DNA of 64,000 nt from contig OZ026837.1 in the NCBI GenBank assembly GCA_964023205.1, positions 11,633,479-11,697,478 on the forward strand, read 5' to 3'. Made by a program: the position numbers and the translations under genes. Below, piece by piece: positions 35,708 through 50,700 of this stretch; within the stretch, counting starts at the first letter, position 1; each line of letters begins with the position of its first letter. A model generated the notes under the pieces. It had not been told where the DNA came from and did not search any database. It saw only the letters and a program-made list of their open reading frames with translations. Source of the DNA: Lutraria lutraria. Taxonomy: Eukaryota > Mollusca > Bivalvia > Venerida > Mactridae.

Positions 35708-38700
35708 GTATATAATTTTGGTCTGTAAATAATTACCTAGAGGAAGATATAGTCTGTAATACCTAGTAAAAATATTGTAGCAATTTAAGCATGGTGTGAA
35801 CTAAAATATTGAGAATCACTTGTTAATTGTATGAATGTTTGAATGTCATCGTGTCGATAACATCCTCTTAGCTCAAACTTGTCTTGAATCAGACGGTTTT
35901 GGGTTCGGCCTTTGCAGATTTAGAGAAAGCTAGACAAAATGTATACATATGTAACTCAATTTCGTAACAACAAGCACAATGTACTATTCCTCACATGGCT
36001 ATAACTAGTCATTTGCCTGTAACCATTACAGTGGCTCTCCATACCAAGGTCATATTCGGGACAAAAAAGTCCTCGAAAGTCAGGTGTTGTCATGATTTAA
36101 TTGAAATTAAGCTCATGTATGATTTGTATTTTATCCAGTTAGGTTATGTACAAGTGGATAACCAAGTTCAGCGTCAGACATGTGGTGGTTTACCATCTGG
36201 TTCAGATCTAAGTAAGATTATTACAAATTTAATTTCGATTTAGTATTTATATCAATTTAAATCCTGTCTTGTATACACTAAATATACATTTCATCCATGG
36301 TAACTGCGGCAAGGTTCGTTACAGGAGAAACATTCGGGTTACAATTAATTTGTTTCGGTTTAAGCCATTGCCATTAAGGCTAGTCGTCCTCCTCTGCTTG
36401 CCAATCGCGTACTGAGAAGTTGGCAGTTACTAGAACAGGACAAGATCGGTGGTGGTACGGAATAAGGAAAACTCGTTTAGTTAACGACTTGCTGTTCGCT
36501 TTCTTCGTTTTCATATTTTTGCCTTCTCAGTCTTGTATCGTTAATGTGCGTTTCTACATCGAAAAATGCATGAATAGGGTTTAATATTCCAAATACAAGG
36601 TGGTTAACATAACATAAAATCATAATTTACTGTCTTGAAACAAACGTCTGAGACATCCCGACATGGTGTTAATATATATACAATGTACCAGAATCATGTC
36701 AAAACTACCATTCTGAATTAATTTGATTATTTTCGAAAATGACGGATGTTTACAATACTAGTTTAATTACTATAAATATAGAAGCCGGCTGGAGTGTACG
36801 TTCTGACTCGAATTATCACATTTTTATTTGTAGTTCCATCAACAACACTACGCCCCAAAACGACCACACCTTCAGTAGGTAAGTATACTAGTAGTTTGAA
36901 TGACACATTATCATGTTTCGTTAGTCTCACCTCCGTAGTTGAGTGGTTAAGGTAGCTGACTTCAAATCACTCAAAACTCACTGATAGAGGGTCGCGGGTT
37001 CGAGCCAAGCTACCGACCATGTCTCTCTATGTGAGAAACTAGGCAGTTACTTACGGAGGATGCGAGTCTAGCTAGTTTTGGTTCTTCCAAAGAACGATCG
37101 TTAGGTAAACTGTCCGCCTCATATGACTCTGACCGTTGAAAAGGGGCGTGTTTAGCTAAAAAACAATCATGTTTCGTTTTTGTGGTATTTGATGTCATAC
37201 AAATGAAACAAGGAGAAAGTTTATGCAGTAAATTTAGAGTAACACCACCAGTCCTTGTTGTTCTTAATTTCTGGTTCCGAGAATTGTACATTACATTGTA
37301 AATATGCACTTACATATTTTTTTTCGTAATGATATATTTCAATGCCTTGTCATCCTTCGACCTTGGATATCTTCACCATTTCCCCCAATTATGGTTTGAG
37401 ATTGTCCAAATCATTAGGTTTCAAATAATCTCATATCGCATTTAATATTCCACAACTTCAACTATAAATAATAACTCCCAACAATGTTAACACATTTATG
37501 TATTATTAAAGTGAATGGCCAATGGTCAGAATGGCTGGAGTGGGCCCAATGCGCAACAAGTTGTGGTGATGGAACCCGGTCTCGTACACGAAGCTGTAAT
37601 AATCCAGCCCCCAGTAATGGTGGTCAGACTTGCTCTGGCGTCAGCAAAGAGGATAAGCAATGTGATAACGGACCTTGTCCAAGTAAATATCTCTTAATTA
37701 ACATATCATTGTTGTAAAACAGGCATTCATAAGTGTGCGCAAATAAGAAAAGAAATCATTAATATCATGCGTTTTGATAAAGAAATACGTACATTATTAT
37801 AAAAAGTACTTATGGAGGAAGCGGTCATCAGCCGTTCGTACGTGATTACACATTATGTTGAAAATATGATGATTTGAATTCAATCTTTCTAATATTGACA
37901 TACAGAACTAACATTCTTGTAATATTAATTCGCATAAATCATTCATTTATGAAAATAAATCGAAATCAATTGACAAACTTGATTAATATATCTACAAATC
38001 ATATATCTTGTTCAGCTACATTCATAGAATTAAAAACACAGTTTCTGTCAGCTATGTGTGACTGAATGAACATAGATATTATTCTATTCCAAACCTACAA
38101 ATCCATTTAAATAATTATATGCTTCAGTTGATGGTGAGTGGTCTGTATGGAATACTTGGTCACCCTGCTCCGTAAGTTGTGAGGCAGGCTCAAGAACAAG
38201 GAACAGAACATGTAGTAACCCGGTTCCGGAGTTTGATGGTAGACCGTGTGAAGGTGTAAGTACCGACAGTGGAACATGCAACAATGGACCATGTCCGGGT
38301 TAGTATCAGCACTGCTTTATGGGTATATGATTGAACAAATCAGGTATCCACCTCTCACCAACGCCTTTGTGAATGTTGACATTGTTCGGGCGTCTATAAC
38401 TACCTTTGTATTCATGGAAACTTTCGTTCATAAATTTCTAGGAATCTTTTGCTGTTGTTAATATAGCTACAGGAAGCGTTCTCAAAGACAAACACTGTTT
38501 TGTTGCATGACGCATGGTGCTAGTATCACACTGGTTTAATTCATGGTCTCGTTGCAGAACGTTAAAAGATAGTATCATTCGGGAAGACTCGGTTTTGTTC
38601 TTCTATATTTCATTTGTCGGAATGATGGATTTCGAGAAAGACAGTATTTTTTGTGGGTCTGTTTTATTATCGTTAAGAGATCCTTATCTTTATTTTCACT

Positions 38701-41700
38701 ATGTCGTAAACTAGTTGATGGTCAGTGGGCAACTTGGCAAACGTGGTCCACGTGTTCGGTTAGTTGTTCGGCCGGCACTCGTACAAGAACCAGACTATGT
38801 AACAACCCATCTCCAACTAATGGTGGTAACAACTGTGTAGGTGCTAACAGCGAAAATACAAAGTGCAACGACGGACCATGTCCAGGTAAACTCTTTGAAA
38901 CCACATGGTTGAACAATTATACATCCTGACTAAAACATTTTAGACAAATCCGTTTAAAAATTTGAACCAACATTATGTTCGTTGATTACACTAATTATTG
39001 TTGTTCCCTATTTACTTGTGCCCTAGTCTAGTAACCAAACCTACCAGTACAAACTTCAAATCTTTCTTTTTTACTGGGTTTTAACCCCGCACTAACAGCT
39101 GAACGTTGCTGTACACCTAGGTATTGTCACCTGCCTTCCTTGCTAGAAAGCTTACTCACGTGTTAATTATCTCTGGTTACAGGTAGAATTCGAACTCACA
39201 ACGGTGCGGAGGTAGTGGTCACCAGTCAAATGCAATAATGTATCGCCCACGGAGCCTCGTGTATCATTATTGACTATTAATTTTGAAATAAATAAAGCAC
39301 AAACACTCCCTTTGAAAAATATTATTGCAACAATAAATTTACAGACTTACTTGCGTGTATCCTCATGAAACATACATGTATGCAAATCTACGTTTATATA
39401 AAAACTATTGATAAACCAGAGTAACACGCACTAAGTACTACTAACTTACAAGTGAAGTTCCTAATGACATGTTTCTATCACATTTGACATACACATTTTT
39501 TATAAAGTTGATGGTAAATGGTCAGACTGGCAGTCATGGTCACAATGCTCGGTAAGCTGCTCTGAAGGTCATCGTTCTCGAAACAGAACGTGCACAAACC
39601 CGGCTCCAGCGAACGGAGGGAGCCAATGTGGTGGTGACTCAAGTGAATCAGGAGTGTGTGATTTCGGATATTGTCCTGGTATGTATGTGGCCATTTTGTC
39701 ACCGAGTCGTAACAAGATATATCTTTAAAAATACTTTCGCGAAGTTTCTTTAATGTTATTTACACTGTTGAAACCAGAAGTATAATTTTTATGAACTTCC
39801 TAAATTGAGTTATAGTACCGTGTGAACGCATCTTATCCCTGGCAGTTCAATTAGGGCACGTCTTAAAATGTTAATGTTAGGTCAGCTAAATAAATTACAT
39901 ATTTAGTCATATCTATTCCACATCAATTCCAATAAATGTAAGTGTTTGACAAGAACGGATTATAACTTTATTTCGACCGCATGAGATGACATTTTCGTAC
40001 ATTTCTCTTTTACAAATTTTACAAACACAAGAACACATTAAATAATTGCTGTAAGTTGGCGTGGTCTTAATATTTCTACGCTTGTAGATTTCATCTAATG
40101 GAAGGAAAGGTTTTTTCTAAATCATCCAATAGAATGAAGAATACGTCATGCCAAGAAATATAGGTCAAAAGTGAGCTTAGACACCTTCGCGAAAAATCTC
40201 CAGACAAATGGAAGGCATGTTGCTTTCACTTTCCTGTCAGAAAGTTGATTTTTTCCAGGTTGTCAGCGTCTATTTATATTAATGCATCATTAGCGAATTA
40301 TTCTGATTCACACCTGATAAGTCTCGACATCTTTATCAAGATAAGATCGCAGAATTACAATTGCTTTCCACCCCAGATTTCCTTTCAGTGCTTTGCTTTG
40401 CATTTTAATGTAATAACATGTTTCCGCTTTATCCGCTGAATGCTTTTTGCTCAAAGATGTGGACCCTGTCCATTAATTTTAGTCGATGGCACTTGGACCA
40501 CGTGGGCTGTATGGTCGAAATGTTCGGTAACATGTGGAAGCGGAACGCATACAAGAAATCGAACTTGTGTATTTCCGGCTAGGGCTCCCCATGGCGACAT
40601 GTGTGTCGGTGAATCAACTGAGACCGGATCATGTGTCCAAGGAAACTGTCCTGGTAATGATGGAGACTCAATCAAGCAAGCTTGCTTTTATGCTTATATA
40701 CTTACTCTATCGCTTTATCATTTTCAAATGTTTTATGTTCAAGCATTTCTAAGTATATTTCATTCTTCAAAACACAAATCCTTCAAAATGTTTTCCTAGC
40801 AAAAGTATTCATGTACGTTAGAAAAACGGTATCTCTTATTCGTGTTGAAATCATTAAACGTTTTCTAATCTCTTTTTCAATGTACTTGGCTATCTATAAA
40901 AGAAGAATGTAAAATTCATGTACTAACACTTTGCTTATTATAATAAGCATATACTATGTTTGCTTGCTTCGCACAAATACTGCTTGTTATACCGTGAGAT
41001 GGTTATTGTCAAACACTTGTAGTCGATGGAAGTTGGGCAACATGGAGCACATGGTCGACATGTTCTGTCTCCTGTGGAAATGGGACACACTCAAGAAGTC
41101 GTTCATGTGATTATCCCGATGGAAGCCCCCATGGAAATCCATGCAGCGGAACATCGAGAGAATCTGGATCATGTAACCTAAGAAAGTGTCCTGGTAATAA
41201 GAGGAAAACTTTGTGCAAAAGCTTGCTTGAATTATCAATGCTTTCAATGCTTAACCCTTTTATATGATAAATGTGACACTTCCAAGCTCTCATGAATCTT
41301 CCTTTATATTAGTAATTCGAGTTACAAGTTGTCGATGTGAACGTCTCGCTTGAACTTGACTAACAGACATTGCAATTGCTCGAAGGTTTGGTTGAAGCCA
41401 AATACTAGTAGACCAGGCATTGTATAACTGACCACAACACGTTTAAACAACACTTTTAGATACATGTTTTAATTTTTTTACATAGTCGCTAAACTAATTA
41501 TTACAAATACAACGTTAACGTTAAATGACTTATAAACACTCGTAGATGTCATGTTTTTAGTATACATGGATATCTATTTCAAAACGACTCCATTGATTAT
41601 CAAATGTTTCGCAAAGACGTTTGTCTCTTTCAGTCGATGGCGTTTGGACAAATTGGGCTGCTTGGTCCCAATGTTCAACTACCTGCGGTGACGGTACACA

Positions 41701-44700
41701 TAGAAGACAACGTCAATGCTCTTATCCGCTAGAACATCCCCGTGGCAATGATTGTAGCGGTTCATCATCTGAGAGTGGAGCTTGTAATCTAAGACTATGT
41801 CCTGGTAATGATAGGAAAAGGCTCTTTCAAAAGCTAAAATAATCATTCACAACTTATCAATAATTCTCCACCATAATTTACCGGTATACATTAAATCTCG
41901 TCATTTAGGATATCACATAATAGCAATTTCTTACATATACGATAATAAACATTCGCAAATACATGCAAAAACTTTATCGCTTATAATGACACACATAGAA
42001 TTATAAGACATATACTTAAAAACAAAAACTCCGTATTTGTTAATTTTATATATTATCATGGGCAGGATCACTTTAAACATAAGTTGAAATACCCTGTTTT
42101 GGAGTCATTGCATATCGTACTTTTTTAAGAAGAAACAAATATAACAATTTTCAGTGGATGGACAATGGGCCAGTTGGCAGACATGGTCTTCATGTTCGGT
42201 AACCTGTGCCAATGGAACTCGTAGCAGGACTAGAGCATGTTCACACCCTGCTCCAGCTAATGGTGGCAGTAATTGTGTTGGTATCTCTACAAAGTCTGAA
42301 GCGTGTAATCCTGGACCTTGTCCAGGTAATATTCATAAAAATATAGACAAATATCCCGAGCTACAAACGCTTTCACACTGCTTTATATCTTGTATGTATG
42401 AAAATGGCATCTTCAAAATGCTCGGAAAGACCGGTTTTCATTTGTCCCCAGCTCAAGTGTATTCCGTTCTATTGATGTAGACGCATTCTCCCACAATGCA
42501 TGGTAAAACAAGTATGTTTCTATGTCACGGACCCTTATGGGAGAGATGAAAGGTAGATTTTCTCTGAGGAAGTCTGATTTGAGAAAATAAGCATTTTCTG
42601 AAATATTCACGAACATAAACATAACCACACTTCAGAGCAATAAGAGAAATAATAATAATAAGCGTCCAGTTATATAATTGTGTAATTAAAACATTCATTA
42701 TTATACTTTATCATTTAGGTCATCATATGTTGCAGAAGAAATTGCTAAGTCCACATAAATACTGACCATTTCAATGAAGAAAATTATTCATGTAAAATAA
42801 TTCGTTTGTATACGTTGGGAAAAAGTATCTCAAATGTTGATTTGTACGGATTATTTTACTTCATATTTAAATATTTAGTGGAGAAACTACGGTATACGGC
42901 ATGTGCTCGTTTTGGGATTGCACACACTAAACCATTTCTATGAGTGAAACTACTTATCGTAACAATTTCAGTCGACGGACACTGGGCAAGTTGGCAGACT
43001 TGGTCTTCATGTTCGGTAACGTGTGCTAATGGAACTCGTACCAGATCTAGAACATGTACACGCCCTTCCCCAGCCTATGGTGGTCATACTTGTGTTGGTA
43101 GCTCTACAAGTTCTGGAACGTGCAACCCTGGACCCTGTCCTGGTAATATTCAGGATAGAATAAGATAAAAAGTTCTTCATGACCAGATCCTTCGTAAAAC
43201 ATTAAGGCATTTATAAATGGCTTAATAATGCTTTGTATCACAAAATAATTATTTCAAATCCATGCCAGAAAATGGTGTAAGAATAATGTTAAAAGGTTTA
43301 ATATAAATTGTTGACATTCTAAACATTACTTCTCATTAAATATTGAAAACAAAGCTAAGAATTATATCACGTATTATTGTGCACTTAAATATTATTAGCG
43401 CTGCTATAAAAGATTGGCCTGCTTTCTCTTCAGTTCTTTTACATTGGCCCCTTTCCTTTTGCCGTTTCATCGTTATTGTGATATTCTTTACACAATGCTT
43501 ACACTACATGCTGTTCATGTATTTATAATTGAATGCCATTATACACTGCAAACTATTTAGTCGAGACAAAACACCTCTAACACTTTCAGTGGATGGACTC
43601 TGGGCAAGTTGGCAGACTTGGTCTTCATGTTCGGTGACTTGTGCCAATGGAACTCGTAGCAGGACTAGAACATGTACACGTCCTGCCCCAGCCAATGGTG
43701 GCAATACATGCGTTGGTAGTTCTACCAATGCCGGAACTTGTAATCCTGGACCATGCCCAGGTAATATCTAAGAAAACATATAATATGGAAGAAGGTTAAA
43801 CATACATCCTGGTATATGTCCATGCATTCACAATGCTTTGATATCTTGCTTACTGGTAATCCCGCTTAATGCTAATTGACCAATTAGGCAATATTATTCC
43901 TGCACAAAATCAATCTTTTGATCAATTGGATGGAGCAGTTGGGTGAATAAATACCTGTCAAAACACTTTCTCATTGAAACTTATGATAAAAAATATTTGT
44001 ATCAAAGATTAAAAATATTTTTTAGTTTTGTATTTTGTGTACTCACTGCTATATTTTTGCCATGTTCTGCATGCTTATAATAATTATACTGTTTGCTTTC
44101 GGCTTATGTCGCTGCCATCATTGCACACTCTAAATGATTTCTTAGAACATATCTCATATAATAACACTTTTAGTGGATGGACGCTGGACAAGTTGGCAGA
44201 CATGGTCCTCATGTTCAGTAACCTGTGCTAATGGAACTCGTACCAGGACTAGATCATGTACACACCCTGCTCCAGCCTATGGTGGTCATAATTGTGTTGG
44301 TAGCTCTACAAGTTCTGGAACGTGTAACCCTGGACCCTGTCCTGGTAATATTCAGGATAGAATATGATGAAAAGTTCTTCATGACTAGATACTTTTAAAT
44401 ACATTGACAATGTCTCATTGTGGTTTTTATCAAGGAATAATTTTTGCAATACCATGTCAGAAAATGGAGTAAGAATAGGTTAAACAGTTTAATGTATAAA
44501 TTGTTGACATTAGACTTAACTTCTCATTAAATACACATGTAGTGTAGCCAAAGCCAAAAATATGACACGCATATTAAAGTGTGTACTAAAATATTTTGTG
44601 TGTTGCTATAAAGCTTGGCCTGCTTCCTTTTCAGTACCTTTCCTTTCGCTTTTATCGTTATCATGAATGCTTTACACAATGCTAACATTACATTACTGTT

Positions 44701-47700
44701 CATGTATTTATAATGGAATGTCATTATACACTGCAAACTATTTAGTCGAGACAAAGCACCAATAACAATTTCAGTGGATGGACACTGGGCTAGTTGGCAG
44801 ACATGGTCTTCATGTTCGGTGACTTGTGCTAATGGAACTCGTACCAGATCTAGAACATGTACACATCCTGCCCCAGCTTATGGTGGTCATAAATGTGCCG
44901 GTAGTTCTTCCAATTCCGGAACGTGTAACCCTGGACCTTGTCCAGGTAATATTTAAGAACGATATAATAATGTCTATGGGATCTGATACTTTTGAATACA
45001 TTGACAATGCATTTATGTCTTTATTGTGCTTTGTATCGGAAGACCATTCTCGCAAAAAGCGTGCAGAAAATAGTATAAGACTATTTCTTATAGTTTTATG
45101 TAAAAACTGTCGACACTAGACATCAAATCTTGTAACCAAAGCCTAGAAATATATATCACGCGTTATGATACGCTTAACTATCGTTTTGTTTGCTATGGAG
45201 TTGGATCCTTTTCTTGAGCTTTAACCTCGTTGTTACGGTATGTCTTACACAATATTATCATTACATTGCTTGTCATGTTTTTATAATTGAATGGCATTAT
45301 AAACTGGAAAATATTTTGTCGAAGCAAAGCATCTATAACACTTTCAGTGGATGGACACTGGGCAAGTTGGCAGACATGGTCTTCATGTTCAGTAACGTGT
45401 GCTAATGGAACTCGTAGCAGGGCTAGAACATGTACACACCCTGCTCCAGCTTATGGTGGTCATAAATGTGTTGGTAGCTCAACAAATTCTGGAACGTGTA
45501 ACCCTGGACCCTGTCCAGGTAATAATCAGGAGAAATATAATTTGACAGTCTATACATTCCGATACTTATGCATGCACAATGCTTTAATGCTTTTTTGGCA
45601 TGGTCATGCTTTCAGTGTTGCAATTCTTCTCAGTGCTTTCTCGTCTTGCTATATTGAAAAAGTATGTCTTTCGCTTGCAATATCATGACTGCAGGGACCT
45701 TTGGGTTTGTTTAATTATTTGATTCATTATCGGAAGATGTAATAATAATTACTTTCAACCAATCATTGTGAAGGTTCTTGCGAATGAATACATACGCATA
45801 CCGATTTCTTAGACAGTAAGGACCTCTGAACATAAAAATTTCAGTGGATGGACATTGGGCAAGTTGGCACACATGGTCTTCGTGCTCGGTGACTTGTGCT
45901 AATGGAACTCGTAGCAGGACTAGATCATGTACACATCCTGCCCCAGCTTATGGTGGTCATAAATGTGCTGGTAGTTCTACAAATTCCGGAAAGTGTAATC
46001 CTGGACCCTGTCCAGGTAATATTTAAGAATGAAAAATTAACAAGGTTTTCAGGGTTTGATACCTTTAAATGCATTGACAATGCATTTATATCTTCATTAT
46101 GTTTGTATCCGGAAGACTATTTTTGCAATACAATGTAACATGTCAGAAAATGGTATTAGAATTTTTCTAATAGTTTTACGTAAAAACTATCGACGTAAGA
46201 CAGCACAACATAGAAATATATCACGCGTTACGGTGCGTTTAAGTATTGTTTGTTTTTGTGTTCTATAAAGCTTTACCTTTTTTGCCTTATATCACATGAT
46301 CATGCTTCCGATGTTGCGATTCTCAATGCTTTCATGGCTTCACTATTTTGAAAAAGTATGTCTTTCACTCGCAATATCATGCCTGCAGGGGCCTTTGCGT
46401 TGCTTATAGATTAATAATTTGATACTTTCAACCAATCATTGTAAAGGTTCTTGTGAATAAATGCGTTCACTGAACGATTTCTTAGAGAGAAAGCACACAT
46501 CTGAACATAAAAATTTCAGTAAATGGACATTGGGCAAGTTGGCACACTTGGTCTTCATGTTCGGTAACGTGTGCTAATGGAACTCGAACTAGGACTAGAA
46601 CATGTACACATCCTGCCCCAGCTTATGGTGGTCATAGATGTGCTGGAAGCTCTACAAGTTCTGGAACGTGTAACCCAGGACTTTGTCCCGGTAATATCAA
46701 GGAGAAATAAAATAGACGATTGTACATAAACCAATATAAATATGCTTTCACAATACTGTCATGTCGTCATTATTTTGAACGATAATTGCGCTTACTCATA
46801 ATGTCATGCATACAGACGCTCTTTCATTTTTTAAATTATTCGATCCATAGTCAACTGATATCATACTTCAACTTACAACCTAGTTTGCATGAATGTCTTG
46901 CTAATGAACACGCTAAAAGCAATAGCACTGGTATGGAACTGCTGGCTGCCACAGTACTGACTATTAAACCGGAATTGTCAAAATACACGTACACACAGGA
47001 AATAGAAAATAAGTATATTGTGATATCGACCCAGTCAGGTATTTATAGTTAAAAGACGTTACTGATCTTTGTGGCGCAATGTTAAGAGTATTCGTAAACA
47101 CTGCTTCTACACTCTAAAACAAGCTGATATGAAAGTATCGTACCGTTTGATTGTATAAACACTGGTTTTGATAATCTAGATGTCTTCTTCACAACTTTCA
47201 GTTGATGGTACGTGGGAGACTTGGACAATATGGTCAACATGTTCGACGACGTGTGGAGCGGGGACTCATACAAGAAAGCGCACATGTACATTCCCGGTCG
47301 GGGTTCCTCATGGAAATAATTGCGTAGGCGCTGCCGTTAATTCCGGATCATGCAATCAAGGACATTGTCCTGGTAATTATGTATTCGAGCATTCGTTCTG
47401 TCAATGCTGATATTAACATCCTAGTCTTTATTAATATAGTTCGCCTAGTTTATCTATCATTGTGTTTGTATGTCCGTGTTCTTACGAAGTAATACAGTAT
47501 AATCCGGTTAACCTATAGCAAGCACTCACACAAATCAATCTGCAGACAATTATTATTAAGTATAGTGAGTAACGTTTAACTCAATTTTTATTCAGGTATT
47601 CATGAAAACATTTTTTCTTAAACTACTCTGGCATATTTCCTGAATAGTTCATGAAGTAAGATTAGCTATTTGACTGGGGTAATGATACACAAACACGTAC

Positions 47701-50700
47701 TTACCCTGCACCACACTACCGTGGCCATATCTGTACGTTTTTTATTTTATTGCACAGAATAGTGTCCTAGGCATATTCCAGTTATATACTCTTTATTAGA
47801 TTATTATCTCAACTTTTTTATTAGTATTACAGCTTCGCATTGTATTAATTTGATTTCATATTTGGAACAACTTTAATAGCATATCTTTGGTTAATAAAAC
47901 TGTAATCAAGTATTTTAAATAGTATAACCTACACATCATTTCAATGAATTTGATAAAGTGTCTGAGGGATAGGCATATAGTGTTGACCAATTAACTCAAT
48001 AATTCTAATTTATATATTATAGGCCTACACTCTTTTACTATCTTTTTTTATCAATAACAGTTGACGGTAATTGGGCAAGCTGGTCGGCATGGACAAAATG
48101 TTCTGTGACATGCGCAGATGGAACAAGAAAGCGTACAAGAACATGTACACTCCCGGCACCAGCTTACCATGGGAAAAGTTGTGTTGGTAGCCCTAGTCAG
48201 ATTGGACATTGTAATAATGGACATTGTCCAGGTATGTGACTAGCATCGTGTTTGCTCTAACTGAAGTGAAATAAGAGCGTTTTCTGATACATGTATATAT
48301 TTTTTTCGATTTCTTAGCCATCATGTTTGTCGAATAAGAATTTTAAGCATTACTTATCGTTCATATTACGAATCTTAAGCAATGTATCACAAGCGACACA
48401 AGCGGAGCGCTGTGATATGTCGCATAAAATTCGAAATATGAACGATAACTGATTTACAGTCCGCACATAATTCCTGTACATACAGAAAAAGTAAGTGACT
48501 AATTTTCTCCATACTAGGTCCTCGGCACATGTTTTTCAAATTTCAAATGAAATGCGGACATTTCATTGGACAAGAAATTAGGACAAACCGTAAAAAGTGC
48601 ATGATACACAAAAAAAACGGACATTTGTAACAAATCGTGCAATAGAGACTTAATGAATAATCTATATCCGATAAATTTATACATGTACGAATGGGCGAAG
48701 CTGAAATCATACCATGAGTATCTGTTATATTCATGAACAGTTAATGGGCATTGGGGATCGTGGAGTTCGTACGGCGCATGCTCCGTGACCTGTGAGTCAG
48801 GTCATAGAACAAGGACACGAAGGTGCAACCATCCAGCTCCTGCATATGGAGGTCACAACTGTCCTGGTGTTTCAACGAGTCAGACTGCTTGTCACTTGTC
48901 GGCATGTATAGGTAGGTAGAGTAATACATTATGTAATTACTAATAAACTATCAACAGATAAACCGTTTTTGTTTGTACAATGTCAAAATGCTGTGATACA
49001 ATTACAACAATATAATGAAATAGGTAATATATTTGAAAATATGTAGGAACAAGTCTATGCTTCGATTAAACTTTTTTCTTATTTTTTTATGATTCAACAA
49101 AAACTATCAACGAAAGCATACTAACGCCCGTTTGCGTTTCTTCATATTTTCGTAACAATACAAGACCGTCTTGAAATTGTAAATTTGGGGCTTCCGTTAT
49201 TCATCTCTCCTGTGAGTCCTGGGACCAGTTAAAAGTATCATGTGTGGAAGCTGTCCAATTGACTGTTAGAACGACGTTGATGACCAGCCTCCCAATCAAA
49301 TCTGAGGAGCTTAGGCTAAATAGTTCTGTATAGTTATTGCCCCGACAAAGGTGTTCGGTCACGGACGGACCGAACGACACGTACAAAGCAATATACCACT
49401 ATTTCTTCGGAAGGGGAATAATTACCTTAATAGATAATGAAGACATAATTATAGAAAAGAAAACACACACAGCATTGTTGTATTTGAACACATCGTAAAC
49501 ATGTAAGCTAATAAGATTACCACGTTCTCATATACTAGTATGAAGAATGTTTTGTTCTACAGTGAATGTTACTGGCACACCATACCAGTTCCTAGGAGTG
49601 GGATATAATCTTCTGACAGGAAACCCGGAAGTTAAAGATCCTGGACTGATGACAACAAAGCGTATCTTCCAAGTATGATCAATCAGTTCCTTATCATTAT
49701 TTTGACAACAATGTCATCATTACACTTTTATCATTCAGATAACTTTGTTTACATACTGATTATCAAATAAGCCCATTTTCAATGGAAACGTCAATAACTA
49801 TAATTGCATCATGATAATGAAGTTAGTTGAATGTATGCAGTAAAGTAAATCTGTGCTTCAGGCCCTGAATACATGCCAATTCTTTACATATATGTATATA
49901 TCTGTAAATGTATTCTAGTTGAAAGGCAGATTGTCATCTACATGTATATATCTATGAATGTATTACAGTTGACTTGACAGGCAGTTTGACATTTACATGT
50001 ACATTGTATATATCTACAAATGTATTCCAGCTGACAGGCAGTTTGTCATCTATATGTATATATCTATGAATGTATTCCAGTCGACAGGCAGTATGTCATC
50101 CATATGTATATATCTATAAATGTATTACAGTTGACAGGCAGTTTGTCATTTACATGTACATTGTATATCTACAAATGTATTCAAGCTGACAGGCAGTTTG
50201 TCATCTATATGTATATATCTATGAATGTATTCCAGTCGACAGGCAGTATGTCATCCATATGTATATATCTATAAATGTATTACAGTTGATAGGCAGTTTG
50301 TCATTTACATGTACATTGTATATATCTACAAATGTATTCCAGCTGACAGGCAGTTTGTGATCTATATGTATATATCTATGAATGTATTCCAGTTGACAGG
50401 CAGTTTGTCATCTATATGCATATATCTATGAATGTATTCCAGCTGACAGGCAGTTTGTGATCTATATGTATATATCTATGAATGTATTCCAGTTGACAGG
50501 CAGTTTGTCATCTATATGTATATATCTATGAATGTATTCCAGTGGACAGGCAGTTTGTCATCTACATGTATATATCTATGAATGTATTCCAGTTGACAGG
50601 CAGTTTGTCATCTATATGTATATATCTATGAATGTATTCCAGCTGACAGGCAGTTTGTGATCTATATGTATATATCTATGAATGTATTCCAGTTGACAGG

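Noticed and set aside
46786..47052. 88-codon frame between TSP1 repeats 15 and 16, considered as another relic TSP1 exon
   Set aside because: Only a short, ambiguous likeness (CTTGCTAATGAACACGC); no Cys or Trp pattern.
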